From positions 32,139,624-32,203,623 of the forward strand of contig OX246746.1 of the NCBI GenBank assembly GCA_945910005.1: DNA of 64,000 bases, written 5' to 3'. Below the pieces are notes generated by a model that was not told the origin of the DNA, made no database searches, and was given only the letters and a program-made list of their open reading frames with translations. Below are positions 21,339-34,200 of this stretch, in pieces. The first letter of the stretch is position 1. Every line of letters begins with the position of its first letter. The stretch comes from Isoperla grammatica (Eukaryota; Arthropoda; Insecta; Plecoptera; Perlodidae). Made by a program: the position numbers and the translations under genes.

Positions 21339-22325
21339 GGATTTTGTAATTTCCCGAAATGGATCCGTGCCGATTCCAAAGCGTGCATATTAGTCGTTCC
21401 CATATCGGGTTTAGAGCGAAAATAAAAAAAAATAGCGATTCTATAGCGTAGTCCGATATGGGTAGGCCAATATGGGACTGCCGTGCCGTGCCGAGCCGAG
21501 CACATCACACAGAGACGGAGCTGCCGAAGTCGTAACCAATCAGAAGCTCAGCTCTTCCGAGTGCTTCGCAGTTCGCACAAGTCATGTTGTGATCGTCTTT
21601 TGATTTTGTTTATAACCTCAAAATGTCATCGACCGAAAACGTTGTTCAGTGCTGTTTTAAAACAAACTAGGCCTGGTATTCTGCTGCCACTATGTGTACA
21701 TATGAGTAGGACTAACGCTGTGAAGGTCTAGGCCTAGACATACGACCTTTAGAGGGAGGGGATATTTAGGCCTAGACCTGAATTGAATATATTTATTTAA
21801 AGCTAAGTCAGTAAATACGTGTATAGTTTGACATAACACCAACAAAATAATATTTAATACAGTAAATTATAGAAAATAATTTCAACTTACGACGTACAAT
21901 ATTTCCTCGTTAGAATCTAAATCGTCTGCTTGTTTTCGCTGAAAACAAATGTTAATAAGCTAAACACAACGTTTAACACGCATATCGGCCTAGAAAGAGG
22001 TGTTAGAACCACGCCAAAGCGAAACTTTTGACGGGAAGCAACCTCTCTAACCACTACGCTACGGACGGAATTGGAAATAGACGCGATATTTTTAAAAGCA
22101 ATTTAATAGAAGCAATTACATTAAAACTATTATTTTATGCTAAAACAAAATCTCGAATATCGGTTTCACGATGCAAAGAGGTGCTGTATCCATTCCGGGA
22201 TTTACGGATCCATTCCAGGCAATATTTACCGGATTGGATTCAGAAAAAGTTCCAAAATCGCTTTCGCCCGCTTTCGATCCATATCGGCCCGGATCCAAAA
22301 CGGGATAGTTACAGAATAGGGGTCC
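21339..22325. mobile_element. TIR element, family M1 copy 2, inside Penelope
   Basis: The body matches 8956-9767 for most of its length. The right end is intact (GAATAGGGGTCC), while the left end is shortened by about six bases (GGATTTTGTAATTTCCC). The Penelope frame reads up to ...LQHLAQ on the left and resumes AFIKNGYP on the right, which places the insertion precisely. It is 175 bases longer than copy 1 because of the secondary insertion at 22003-22174. Frames crossing it (21299-21508, 22028-22519) are chimeric and not genes. Confidence 0.85.
22003..22174 (-). mobile_element. 172-bp insertion with tRNA-like end inside the M1 element
   Basis: Comparison with copy 1 shows this block is extra. 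It is flanked by a 9-base direct repeat, AAAGAGGTG (21994-22002 and 22175-22183), and copy 1 has a single such site. On the minus strand its end resembles a tRNA: CCGTAGCGTAGTGGTTAGAG (A-box region) and GGCGTGGTTCTAA (start of a B box), with a 60-base AT-rich stretch before it. The tRNA-like part lies at the 3' side of the block, which is the reverse of a normal SINE. It may therefore be a truncated or rearranged SINE. Confidence 0.65.
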
Positions 22326-22700
22326 AGGCATTCATTAAGAATGGATATCCCAACGATTTTTTTCGACGGGTTGTTAGTGGGGATCGTACGCGAAGGGTTG
22401 AGGCTGTTGGGCAGGCTGTGACGACAGTTAAGAGAACTATTACTCTAGATTATTATCCGAACCTGTCTGAGAAGATTCGTCGGTTACTAGCCCCTCATTG
22501 GGATACGTATTGTTTTTAATTCTCCAGGGTCATTTCGTAGTGTACTTACTGTTACCAAGCCTAAGAATGAAGTCCAGTCCTCCAAACATTCCGGACATTT
22601 ATTCGATACCTTGTGAGTGTGGCTCTGCTTATATCGGTGAGTCTATCGGTGAGTCTTTCGTTTCCGCACACCTGGAAGGAGTTTGTTCCGTCGTTGGTTT

Positions 22701-23192
22701 TATGTGACAGTTAGGTTTTGTTTGGGTGGGTTGTGGCTGTTGTGACAGTTAGGTTATGTTTGGGTGGGTTGTAATTGTTGTGAGGTGGGATGTGCACCGC
22801 TTGTTAGAGTTGGTAGGCGCGGTGGGTCGTGGATCGAGGTGGCGGTGAGGGGGGTGTGTCAGTGTCAGCTGTCAGGTTGCGAGTTAGTGTGATTTCGCCT
22901 GTCGAAGAGCTCTGATAAGGGCTCGAAATATTGCGGTTTTTAATTCTTTGATCTTGACAAGGAACAGTGTATAGTCCAACTACTAGGTTTTATATAACGT
23001 TTTTACCTGTTCTTCTATGTTTCCATCTTTTAATTAATATTATTGGAATGTTCATTATGTCCTTGTTCTCACCAGGAATTATTAACTTCTTCGTGTGACC
23101 TGGGTCTGGTTTTACAGGAGGTCTAAAGTTAGGCCGGTCTTAGAGATAAGACCAAAAATGACTTAAGACCTTTTGTGAATCGGGGCCTAGGT
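22701..23192 (+). mobile_element. Non-coding 3' region of the plus-strand Penelope copy
   Basis: A 37-base block with GTGACAGTTAGGTT and GTTTGGGTGGGTTG is present twice at 22707-22772. The rest mirrors 19500-19690 on the other copy (CACCGCTTGTTAGAGTTGG, GGTGGGTCGTGGATCGAGG). At 22912-22934 CTGATAAGGGCTCGAAAT is the counterpart of the hammerhead-like motif on the left; the conserved guanine of CUGANGA is an A here. The region ends with the outer TTGTGAATCGGGGCC terminus. Confidence 0.7.
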
Positions 23193-24490
23193 TTCCAGAT
23201 GCGGCTAGACAAATCTGAATACCATAAAGCTAAGAGCACAATCTTCTACAGTGGTATGCTCTACTCTTTTATCTCGTGTTCTGGGAGAAATATTTGCAAC
23301 ATACTGTGGTGAATACGAAAGTGCGTTTACGTTACAAAAGAAGTTTTTTACGCGTTATACGTTTAAATTGACCAGACAACTTCTCTAACGTTTACTTTAT
23401 TTCAAAATAAAAGAGCATAAGAAAAAATGGTCGATTTTTGAAACCTTTAAGATCAAATTTGTGATTTTGGAAGTAAAAAATAATTTACCCAGGGTTTGTA
23501 GATAAATACCAATGCACTTTTTATATCGTGCCAGTATTGGGTACTGAAAAGTATACCTTGTTCTTCGCGTTGATTATAATAGATTAGTACATTCACCCTT
23601 CGTCATCCTCGCTTTAATAACTATACTAGTTAGTCACATTTTCCTGCTGAAGTAGCAAGCCCAAGTTTTACAAAACAAAACACAGACCGACTATAATTGG
23701 CAATCACAAACCCTAGATGGCCTATTACAATAGGGCGTGAAAATCCACTAATAGGGAAATAATTGACATTCAAACCAATTTCGCGTAGAAATATCATCGT
23801 TCGTTGCAGAGAGAGGGTGAATGAAAATTCGTAACTTTAACAATATAAAGTGGCTCATTTTGATGTCCTTAGGACACAATTACAGTTCTCACTACTAAAT
23901 TCAAGAGCCTTTAATTAATTGCTTCTCAATTTAGAAAGTCCGTCTGACTGGTGAAGTGGAAAGCAAATCGATTTGGGGCGCCCAATGTATTTAACTTTGA
24001 TATTATTTACTTTCCTTTTATCGGGTTTTACTTGCAGTTAGTAATTTATGTACACTGGTCTGAAATTTGGATTCCAAGATACGTAGCAAAACTATTGCTC
24101 CCTTGACAAAAAAAATATAATATATTATATTTCACTGCGATATTTTGAAACTAGATTTTCGCAGCCATATCAACTGAATTCAGATCATAAAGTAGGTCTT
24201 GGAAATTACTTTCTATCTATGTAAATACCGTAATAAGAGTTGGGCACCTGACAAGTGGGCGGGAAAGCATAAAGAGTACCCTATACAACAGACAATCTTG
24301 TGGATAAGTGTACACATTTTCAAAGCCCCTTGCCACCGTAATTAGACTTTTTCAAAAGACGTTTGTGTTGTCGTTTCTATTCAAAAGGAGATTGACGGGT
24401 ATAATAGAGACTCTCCTGAAACGTGAGAGCACAGTGGGGGTGAGAGTTAACTCTCATTCAGTGAAATGTCAAGTTTACTCTTAAGCCTAG
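23193..24490. other. Spacer, nothing recognised
   Basis: About 1.3 kb of AT-rich DNA without a frame over 60 codons or a visible repeat. Confidence 0.45.
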
Positions 24491-25446
24491 TTCATAGCAA
24501 CACGGCTAACGTGCCGTGCATCCGTATAACGTGACACGGTAGTCCGGCAATTATTATAGTTCTTCATAGGTGCACGTCAACACGGCAAAGCTACTCGAGC
24601 GCTATCTCTTCTCGGAACGGACGAAAGTGACAACAGAGTATCATGTGTTTCATGGAAAACGGACGCTTCGAAGAATGTCAGGGCTTAAATATCGTATTAC
24701 CTAGGTATATTCGGGATAAAAGTGATCAATTTAATTAAGTTATAGATGAGTGAAGTACAATAAACCATTAAAAAGCAATAATTCTATTTTTAGTACACCT
24801 GGAGCCCTAGGTCTACAAACGGCCAAATGAGTTTTAAGATTGCTAATTTTCAGCTGCAGTCGTGGCTTGACGACTGCGTCTGCAGCTTGCACCTAAAAAT
24901 CTAGTGTTCGATACCCGACATATCCGTTTTTTCGCTCTTATAATCGAAATTGTTTGCACTTGTAATACACATGAATTAAATATTTTTTACTTAAAATGAA
25001 ATTTCGGGTTTTTAGTCTGGGTTTTGTCTAGCATGTTTTGTACCAGTTAGACTGCAAGGCAAATCCAATTTCCATCCAACTCATCTCTCTGATAGGCTTT
25101 TCCTTATATAATCTCTGTGGTTAACATTATATAAAAGGGGTCTTTCGTAAACTAACGTTATTAGTGTATCAGTATTCATAATACACGTGTGGTAAACAAA
25201 CTATTTACAAACACAAACAACGAGCTCCTTTTTCGCGGGTTCAGGCCGTGGAGGAATGAGCGAGGACGGGATTGGCTGCCTAGTGTCACGTGTGAGTATA
25301 CGTCACACACGGCAGACACGGAGGACGTCAAAAGATGAAGTTCGGTTGTGTGAGACGGCCGTGCCGGACCGGTAGGCACGGCAGGCTTCTGATTGGTTCA
25401 CGTGACCTGCCGGTCCGGAAAAAACGTGTTGCCGTGTTGCTATGAA
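24491..25446. mobile_element. ~956-bp TIR element, unclassified
   Basis: The left end TTCATAGCAACACGGC and the right end GCCGTGTTGCTATGAA are inverted copies. Further inverted words follow (ACGTGCCGTG, TGCCGGACCGG, GGTAGTCCGGCA). The inner part is GC-rich near the right end and carries a TGAGTATACGTCACACAC motif. No transposase frame is present. Neighbouring bases (AAGCCTAG and AGCGCCAT) do not give a clear target duplication, so ends may lie a few bases outside. Confidence 0.65.
24852..24886. repeat. Short hairpin
   Basis: CTGCAGTCGT and ACGACTGC...CTGCAG pair around a GGCTTG loop, inside the TIR element. This may be a subterminal structure. No function is assigned. Confidence 0.5.
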
Positions 25447-28400
25447 AGCGCCATTACACTTTTTTGGCGTCGTTGAAGTCGTGTTGTTTACAAGGTGAAA
25501 TCAAGGGTATGACAAAAAGCGTTAGCACATGTCTAGACAGTTGCATAATACGTTTGATGATTACTGATTCATGTTAGCCAAATACGGATGCGATCTAATG
25601 ATCCGTAAATAATTGGATTGGAACTAGAAAATAACAAGAGAATTGCACAAGCGTCGTAGGACTCGCTTGCCGCTCCGTACTTCGCTCAACCGCAACTTTA
25701 ACCGCAAAGTAATACGGATATCCGCGGATATGCAGGTCTCTCTCTATCATTGCACTAGGGCTAGGGCGTTGAGTGGGATGTGTTTACTGATGAGCCAAGC
25801 CAATAGTCCACAACAGTTTTGTCGACCGGTCGTTATAGGTAACGGTCTCAACTCCGATATAAAAAGTTCCCCATCCACAAATCGATAACTTTGCATTCAT
25901 CTTAACCTCGTAACATATGAAGTTTGCATAGGGACTTTTCTTTCTGCATTGCAACAATCACATGGAATTTAAAATTTTCGTGGGAATCCCCTCTATAAGG
26001 AACACACCCGCTTATCCTGATACCCCTTTTCAGGTGACGATTTAGGAATATTAGGGTATTTGGATACCATAAAAAGTGGTTTTATGAAATATGAAAATTC
26101 GTTCGCATAGAAAACATGAGTATTTTTGTGTTCAGGCAGTTGTTAAAAAAACCTACTTGCCTTTTATAAATACACTCTCACTTAAAATATTTCAGTCAGA
26201 ATGTAAACCATATATTTCGTTATGAGTGTGAAAGCCTAGAACTATGTCGCATGGATCTTAAACGCAGCGTTAGTAGAAAATATGCACGCGTTTTATTGCC
26301 TTACTATCAAAATGAGAGGAAATGTTTAGCTATAGATGGCTGTAGCAGTGGGTGAACCTTCTACCCAAAACACCATTGGGTATAAAGACCGATCATTTCC
26401 GGGCTAGGCGAATAAACTCTCCTTCCCTCAACGGATCTCTCCCTATGCGGAAGGAAAGGAAGCGAGCGGGTTGCCTATGGTTCAGGTCCTGTGTATTTAA
26501 AACTATAAAGAACACCGTCTTTTGTAAATTCTAATGTCTGCGCTAAAGTTAGAGCGCGTTTTTAGAAGCCAATGATATGCTTCTGCCTATGACCAAACAT
26601 CTGAAAGTTAAAATTTGTAATTCGTTATTATGTAATCTATTTCCTTGTATTTTGAAAAACTAAAGACATACAATTAAATTACGATAACCAGAAAACAGCA
26701 GACACACGGAATAATGCAACCCTACTAGAAACTCACCAATTAATTTCAATTGACCCAAAGAGGTGTTGGTGATACATGTTTCTGTACATCCTTGGTTTAC
26801 GTAATATAAACCGGCGAGTGTTCATAGGTATGGATATGGTTTGGAATATTTCAAGTTTGGAACTAAGGTATTTTCAGCTGTCATTAAATATATAGGAATG
26901 ATAGACGTGATTGGCTAAAAATGGGAGTAATGAAGCCGTTGGGGTAGTTTCCCGGGCCGTAGTAATTGGCCAACCCTGCTTTAAACCAGTTGCTGCTCTG
27001 TGATGCAAAACTAAAACCATTTGAATGTAGAGAAACTCGTAGAAATAATATATCGAACTATGCTTGTAGTTGCATGGCATTCGCGCTGTCAGGCGTAGCT
27101 TCCACAGCGTGGACTGTGGAATGCGGCTCTTCAAAGTTGTTAGCAACTACGGTTTCATACTCAGAGTTAATGTCCGTGACTCATCCCCGATGAGCAGAAC
27201 TCTCCACACATGTACTCTTCTCATTTACAACTGAATTACTCAACAGTGTTGCAAATACTTTGGACTGTGATGAGCGAGCGACGTTGCAATTCTCTTTTTG
27301 TTTGATGCAATGTACTGAGAGTAACCACTTCACTTCGCGTCCAATTTGCAAAGTGATTACTCAAACGAATTCTCGTTCTTCTCTTAAAGAAGGGGAAATA
27401 TTATTAGCATTAATTATTTAAAAGTTGTTGGGTGAAGAAAAGTTATTTTAGATCTTTCCAGTTTCTCTTCTTTGGCGATGGTTATCGTCTAGGACCTTAT
27501 GCATTATATACGTTATTAGTTTTAAATTCTTTTCAAGTAAGTTTCATTACAAGAAAGGATTCATATTTGGATGTAGGCAGCGTTCAACCACAATATAAGG
27601 AATGTGTATCAAGAAGCGAAACTCAAACTCGACCAATTTTCTTGCTGTAAACACATATGCGCGCATTGTCTACGTCACGAGTCGATAAAGTATATTACTG
27701 AAGTTGGGGTAGTTTTTAAATAATGGTAGGCAATTGCTATGTTTACATGGTGGACCGTACTGAGTACCAGACTGAGAACTGTCATGGCCACTTGCGTTTA
27801 TATGAAGGTGTACCCAAACTTGATTTCGGTCTCGCGCCACACTTGTTCGTTTTGTTCGTACATAACCCTACTTTTTTCTTCTGCCATATAAAATTAATTT
27901 AAAGATGCATCCCGGCGAACAAAAGGTTACAAGCTGTTGTAAATGTTTCACTTGATTTTTGTTGATGGCAACTACAATCATTTTTCAATCTTATTCACCT
28001 ACAAACAGCGTTCGTTCAAAGTTCCAGTTCTTCAGTCAGTATGTTCTACCCGTTTACATGATAGGACTGAGTCGGTCTTTCGGTACGGTCTAGCTTTTTT
28101 GGCGGAACGGACCTTGTCCGGTCGGGTCGAGTCTATTCGGTTTTTTAGGAGCGGCCGGTAGTGAAGTGCAGCTAGCAGGTGTCAGTTGCTATCGGCAGCG
28201 GTGGGGAACACATCTCTCCCGCGCGCTTACGGCAGAGCTATACGGCCGGCCGTAGCCAGCAGGCTACGGCAAAACTACGTTCCAAACGAGAAGCGAGATG
28301 TTCAGCCAATATTCAACTCATGGTTACAAGATAACCAATACGCGCATCAAACATTGAATCACATAAATACTTTTGACTAACCTTCCTCTACACGATGATG

Positions 28401-30867
28401 TGCACGATATTTGTCAAACATTAATAGTTACTAAAATAATGCCATTAAAGCAGGGCAATGTTAGTGGAAACCTTTCGATGATTTCTACGTTTTTTACGAT
28501 CGCAATTTGTATGGTTCACAAGACACCTGTCATAATATACAACTATCATCGTCAAGGTATAACTGTCATCTTTCTTGTGCCGCTTATGATATTGCTCTAG
28601 CTGTAATAGTTTCTGAAATAATGCAATGTAAGTGAAGCCATGTTTTGCCGCTACCGTTCACGCGACGAGTGCAAGGAGCACGCGTTTATGCGCTATCACC
28701 TACATTCCAGTCGACTTGGACTCGCCCGTTTTGAACAAGGGTGGTGTTGGTCCATCTATAGTGTCGCTGTTCAATGCGTCTGCTATGGGAAAATATTGTT
28801 ATTATTTAACATTGTCGTATTGATGTTCAAAATTATTATTGAATATTTTAGGAACAAATTTGACATTAAAATATGCGATAATTTGAGTGAAATTATTGGC
28901 TGTGATCCAGACGTTTGTCGAAATTCCCTGTTTTTCCGCTATAATTTTGAGTGAAAATTTTACGTACGTTTTGTTAAGGAAACCTATTACAAGAAATACA
29001 AAGCGTGATTCTCTATCAAGTACGAAACGGTATTCAACTTAACAGACCAATCAAAAAGACACAGACAATTCCATTTTGTTGATTGATAGCTACGTTTCGT
29101 AACTTGGCTGAATGGTATTCATTAAATATTAATATTATCATGTTCGTTTAGTTTCTTCGCGTTAATTGTGTCTAGTAAAGTACACAGACATGCATGAACC
29201 GAAGGTAATTTGATAACGCCAACTAGATAACTAAATGCATTCGTCTGGCGGAAAAGATATGTTCACAACTTAGAGTACATGTTCAGTAGTTCTGCAAATG
29301 TGAGCTGGGTTATTTCTCCGAGTAGTGAACTTTAGTGCTTTCTTTGGGCCCTCTGAGAAAGCTAGAAAACCATTCGGTTCGCATCCTTCCACCTGTTTGT
29401 TGACACGAGCCAACGTGAAAGTTTAACGACGTTTATAAAAGTGGAATTTCAGAAAGTACTCCATATAAAGTGGGCCTAGAAAGATCAGCCCTAATCGCTC
29501 ACGTGTTTTCGTGAATAACTTATTATGCTTTTGACAATTTGTGCAATTCCAAGCGTTGAACTGCTAAGACAATAATTTGAGCTCGAAAATGCATTATTAA
29601 CACATTGTATGCATTCGGTACAAAGTCGGAGTCTATTGGTTTTGAAAATATGCTAACTCATTCGAAAGAGATGGGTTCGAATCCCGCATAACTAATTTAT
29701 TTTCTGGTCAGATCTATCAACCACTATAGTCTGTCGATACAATAACTGTTATAATATACATAAACCACAACAAAACATATTGAGCTTGTTTTGTGAACAT
29801 GAACTTTGAATCGTTGTCAAGGAGCAGATACTAACTTTATGGAATACCGAAGTAAGCATAAGTTCTAAATTCAAATGTTCTGAATTAAATATTCAAATTT
29901 CGAAACTTTAGAATATTCATAAGATCTAAAGAAGAAGATACTGACTTCTAAATGTTTAAGTAACAATAAGTTCTAAAGAGATCAATTATATCTTCGAATC
30001 TTTGAAATATTCATAAGTTCTCTAGAATGAATAAGAACTTTGAAACGTCGCGATTTCTGGAACTTTCCAACAAATTAAAACCGGTATCACATTGTCAGAA
30101 CATCACCAAATTGAACATCGAAACACCTACAACTTGCACTGTTTGTCCAATGTAGAGGATAAAAGCAATTCCTCACTTCTATGGCTACAGCATAAATAGT
30201 CACCACATTGTTTATTATTAGGATATTGTAACATCAAAATATTAATTTAAATGTATCCGCAGTGACCGCGATCGATAAAGTATTGGTCCGGTAAACAATA
30301 TCGCTAATTCATTCACTCTAGTTTTAAACCCTACCGCGGGCAACAAACTAACCGTATTGAAATTAGCACCAGCATTATTGCAGGTTTCCTTTAAATAGCA
30401 TCATTGAGTTTAATTCAATTAAGCTTAATCCACTAAATATGACTCTAGTAAACAACTAGTTAGCAAGAAGGTTAAATGTGTAACGCCTATCGCTCACGAG
30501 ACGGCAAGCTGTGTATAATGCTTGGAGGTTAACGCTTGACTCGCTTGTTATACGAACATGGCTTCAAATGTCACAGAATTTTGGTCGTAATTAATAACCC
30601 TACAGAGACTTCCTGCAAATTGCATGGTCTAGTCTTGACAAGTTGGTTCATGACCTTGATGGGTTGATAACCTGTGCCTTGTTTGGTACTCGTGTAACCA
30701 ACGAATATAGCTTTATAATGAGCTATAAGTAAACTAAATAACCAGTAGTAAGAATATTTCAACTGTGGAAACAATGAAAACGTCAATAAGAATCATTTTA
30801 TTTTATGAAAAATAAGTTAACATTAAGGATAAGTAAATGGGTTTTTTGTCACTTTTCAGTTATCAGT
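25447..30867. other. Long gene-poor stretch
   Basis: About 5.4 kb in which I see no gene or transposon I can support. The longest frames (26874-27146 minus, 28640-28954 plus, 104 codons) have no motif and no conservation clue. A perfect B-box word, GGTTCGAATCC, at about 29675 has no matching A box. Near 29870-30030 words such as ATATTCATAAG(A/T)TCT recur, suggesting a very old, decayed tandem repeat. Confidence 0.4.
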
Positions 30868-30880
30868 AATATAAAGCCAA

Positions 30881-31286
30881 CGGTTTAGCCGCGGTCGCTT
30901 AGCCGGTTCCCATACGAACACCGAAGTTAAGCAACCTCGGGCTAGTCAGGAGGTGGATGGGTGACCACTCCTCTGAAAGTTACCGTTGGTTAGAGCAGAT
31001 TGGAGGGTTCGGAAGCTTGTGTAACAGCTTTGTTCTTCTTGTCAACTGCTCGGCAGTCCAGGTTAGTGGCAGAACCTATATGACTGGTCAACGTTACACC
31101 GTCCATACGGATGGGACGTAAAGCCGATTGTCCCCTTGGTACTTTTCGACCGGAGTAGGCTACGTGCCAGTACCAGGCTTTCCCTCCTTCCTCCTTATTA
31201 TCATTCACCAATCATCATCCATCAGGCCTAAGAGGGCATTGTGCCCTACACTGTTCTAAATTACAATAAAATAAATAAATACAATA
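30881..31286 (+). mobile_element. 5S-rRNA-derived SINE, copy 2
   Basis: This plus-strand copy starts CGGTTTAGCCGCGGTCGC and carries the 5S-like blocks GAAGTTAAGCAACCTCGGGC and GGTGGATGGGTGACCACTC within its first 100 bases. The non-5S body and an AATAAATAAAT-rich tail follow. It is flanked by a perfect 13-base target duplication, AATATAAAGCCAA (30868-30880 and 31287-31299), so it arrived by target-primed insertion. The antisense 73-codon frame at 31211-30990 is not a gene. Confidence 0.92.
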
Positions 31287-31299
31287 AATATAAAGCCAA

Positions 31300-34200
31300 T
31301 TCTAACTAGAAATACTAGTTACAAAAATAATATTATTCATAATGTCTATCCTATCTTTGTCTATTATCTTAATTTTAGTTTATTACTTTTTTAATTATCT
31401 TTATCCATTATCCAAGTGATGGTGGGAACCTCCAACCCCCTACCTGACTTAATAATTGGCACAGGGACGAATATTTATTGATCTTGACTGAGAGAATGTT
31501 TTGCTTGCTTTATTTCTACCTATTTACCAAATAATACAAAGGTGTGAACGTACTCATGAAGCGAAAAGAATGAAGCAGATATACGGGGGCCTTAACACCC
31601 GCACCAACTAATGACATTGTCGGATCACTATCCAACAAACAATGGTAGCACTCTGACATACACCTGGCCGTGCCCAACAACATATGGTAGATAGTAGATT
31701 CAAAACATTGGAAAATAATTCGTACTGGAAAGTTGGTTTTGTATCAGCGTAAAAAATAATTATAAAAACGGGTATCTTTCAGAATCTTTTAATTTTTTAA
31801 TTTATCATGAGATTAATTACAGAAATAAACATCGTTATACTATTTAAATATTTAGAAGTATTTAAATTCATTGTTTAGAGATTCAAAACCTGATCCCTGG
31901 TACAAATCACGTTTGGAATATCTTGAAGCACTCTCAAGGCATCGATAAAAATACTCTTTTATGCGTGGTTTAATATTGCGAGCTATACCTTTATTGCCGT
32001 TAAAACAAACAAGTCTGCATTTATAATTAGGCAATAAGCAAACTTCAAGTAAATGAGTAGGCTTCCTATTATCTTATGACCTTTTAGCTGACTATTATAC
32101 ATTTATGTATTAAAATTATTCCAATCCTCTTTTGCCGTAATAGTGTCTATATTTTGAACTTTTTAAGTATCTTATCCATACAAAGCTATTGATCCTTGTT
32201 CTCTTGAGTATTTATTTTACGTTCGGTCACTTACACGTCGTAATGTCCTTGATCTTCGTTTTCAAAAGCAAAATTTATAACAAAACAGGACAAGTAACTT
32301 ACTAATATTAATATATGACATTATGACTTCTGTGATTTTCTTATAACTTCTTCTCCGTAAGTCCTCTCTACATTGTGGAAAGAACTGTGTTGACCTTTTG
32401 CTCTCGAAATGCCAGGTTAATAAGAATATGCACAGTTTGGTGTCTATGATTGCCACGTTATGTTTGAGTACCTGGCCCCACAACTATTGTTGCGCTTCTT
32501 TAGTTGATCGTTTCTTATGTTTTATTTATGTTGTTAACGAGGCAATGAAAAAGAGGGGGGATGAGGAGGAAAGCGGACTGGTCCATACAGGAGGCGGGGA
32601 AAGGACCGATTTCACTGTCTTACCTTGGTTAGTTCCCGGTAACTCGAAGGTGGTGCACGAAGAAAAAAGAAGTTAAGTCGCGGTTGAAGTAATGGTTGAA
32701 AATAAACATAAAACACAACGTATGTACAGTTAATAAATAAAGAGTTTCATGGAGGAATACAAATAACAAAAGAAACACTGTGAGAATGGCGTGGTTAAAC
32801 ACTTTTGCCCATCGTCTCGAATACGAGGGCAACGAAACACGAAAAATGTGGAGACACGCAGATTCGTCGAGGTGTAGTCCTTGAGCGATCAACGACGAGA
32901 GAGACCGAGACAAGCCCGATCACCAACTCTCTGACAGTGAATCGGTGGGGAGATAGGGGAAGAAACAGAAAAGAGGGGAAACGGGAATGGATTTGAATAC
33001 CTGGCGCGAACAATTTATGTATTAAATGCCAATCCTATTGCGTTATCAAACTTATTTACATAGTGTAAAAATACTTTCGAGTTTTAATGCATTCTTTAAT
33101 TTCGTGTTTGATATAAATACTCATTTAAAAAAATATTATAGTATTAATATTTAAAATTTTATATTATGTATTATCTTAATAAAATAGTAATAATCATAAT
33201 AGTATTATACATATTTTTAAAGTTAATGAAAGAACATTTACATTTATTACTTGGGTCTACATTTTTTAGGTATGATAATACATAACTAATATATATTTAA
33301 TAGTGACGTTTATGAATTAAAATAGTTCCTAGAATTAGAACATTCAATTTGATAAAATATGTTTTGTTACAAACTGGAAGATTTAAGGTTGTAAATCTCG
33401 TTAATTGGAAAAGCTGTAGAACAGCTAAGTTTGTGTAGAGAAAAGACTGAGTTTGCTGAACTCAGTATGGGTCGCGAGTCGTAGCAGAAGTTAGTTGACT
33501 CTCCGGGACATCAAGAGTTACGAAATCTGCCCCCTTGACGAATCTCAGCACGAAACGTTCTATAGCCGAAACCAAATAACTTATCCACTGGACTCTTACC
33601 ACTTGTCTATATGAGAGCGTCAGAACTGATCATGATAGCTATAGAACATTATTTACATGTTGAGTATTGAAAAGTAGTACTAATTCACATATTAAATGTA
33701 TACAACATAGTAGAAAGTAATTACCTATTATGTTTTTTCATGATTGATGTATTGTGTTTTATATAAGCCTACAATAAACTTTTAAAACTTACAGTACACT
33801 AATACCGGTACAGTATATTATTACAGAAGTTGTAGCTTGGTGATTCAGAACAGATATTATTATCAGTACTCGCACGTTAATTTTACATGCATATGACTGT
33901 ACCATGAAAGGCTTCTTTATCTGTAAATAAATGCACAAATACATATTCACCAAAATTGCTTCCCCACACGTTATTTAAGAGCGATCGTAGAGTGAGCATA
34001 AGAAGTAAGCCAACTAAATTATATATTTATATATGTGTTATAGTTAACTTCGAGTATCCACAACATTCTACATACCTCTTCTACACTAGATAGTTAAATA
34101 TGTATTTATTTAAATACAGCCTGTCTTTAAATACATGTGTAGTGGTTCGAGTCTGTATTTAAAGACACCCTCTCATCATCATCCCTCGGACCCCGATATA

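Larger units (their letters stand above)
20228..22700 (+). pseudogene. Penelope-like reverse transcriptase/GIY-YIG element, frameshifted
   Basis: Plus-strand motifs follow the family order. LPADKGRSTVLLDKECY begins at about 20275, GLPKIHK...LRPIVSARISPF at about 20500, and LLNILKPLR follows. DGLAMGSCLLPILADLYMD begins at about 20887, with the catalytic RYVDDVLAIY at about 20998-21027 and YRKPTHHTDQYI at about 21181. The frame is then split by a TIR element (21339-22325) and resumes with AFIKNGYPNDFFRRVVSGDR and LDYYPNLSEKIRRLLAPH. The GIY-YIG start (PCECGSAYIGES, about 22604) carries a 12-base duplication, and most of the domain is deleted. Several frameshifts and a stop after the PADKG block show it is dead. 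Such proteins copy their RNA at a DNA nick, the GIY-YIG domain making the cut. The longest uninterrupted frame is 20803-21393. Confidence 0.9.
19126..23192. mobile_element. Composite Penelope-like insertion with inverted partial copy
   Basis: Two Penelope-like copies lie head to head. A 5'-truncated copy on the minus strand (19126-20227) faces a longer copy on the plus strand (20228-23192). Their common 3' parts pair as inverted arms from about 20227 outward to 19500 and from about 22370 to 22990. At the outermost edges a second inverted pair appears: GGGCCCGGATTCACAA on the left and TTGTGAATCGGGGCC on the right, each followed inward by TTATCTCTAAGACC/GGTCTTAGAGATAA. This outer pair looks like the ends of a separate MITE that the Penelope element landed in, or a captured flank. 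Penelope elements are known to insert with partial inverted copies, which fits. Confidence 0.8.

Noticed and set aside
22028..22519. 163-codon plus frame
   Set aside because: It runs from the tRNA-like insert through the M1 element into Penelope sequence, so it is a chimera of three repeats; only its last third is real former coding sequence.
29640..29700. tRNA gene suggested by GGTTCGAATCC
   Set aside because: No A box at the right distance and no cloverleaf stems.
30990..31211. 73-codon minus frame as a conserved small gene
   Set aside because: It is antisense to a 5S-derived SINE; sharing with 16053-16268 is explained by the repeat, and the third copy is frameshifted.
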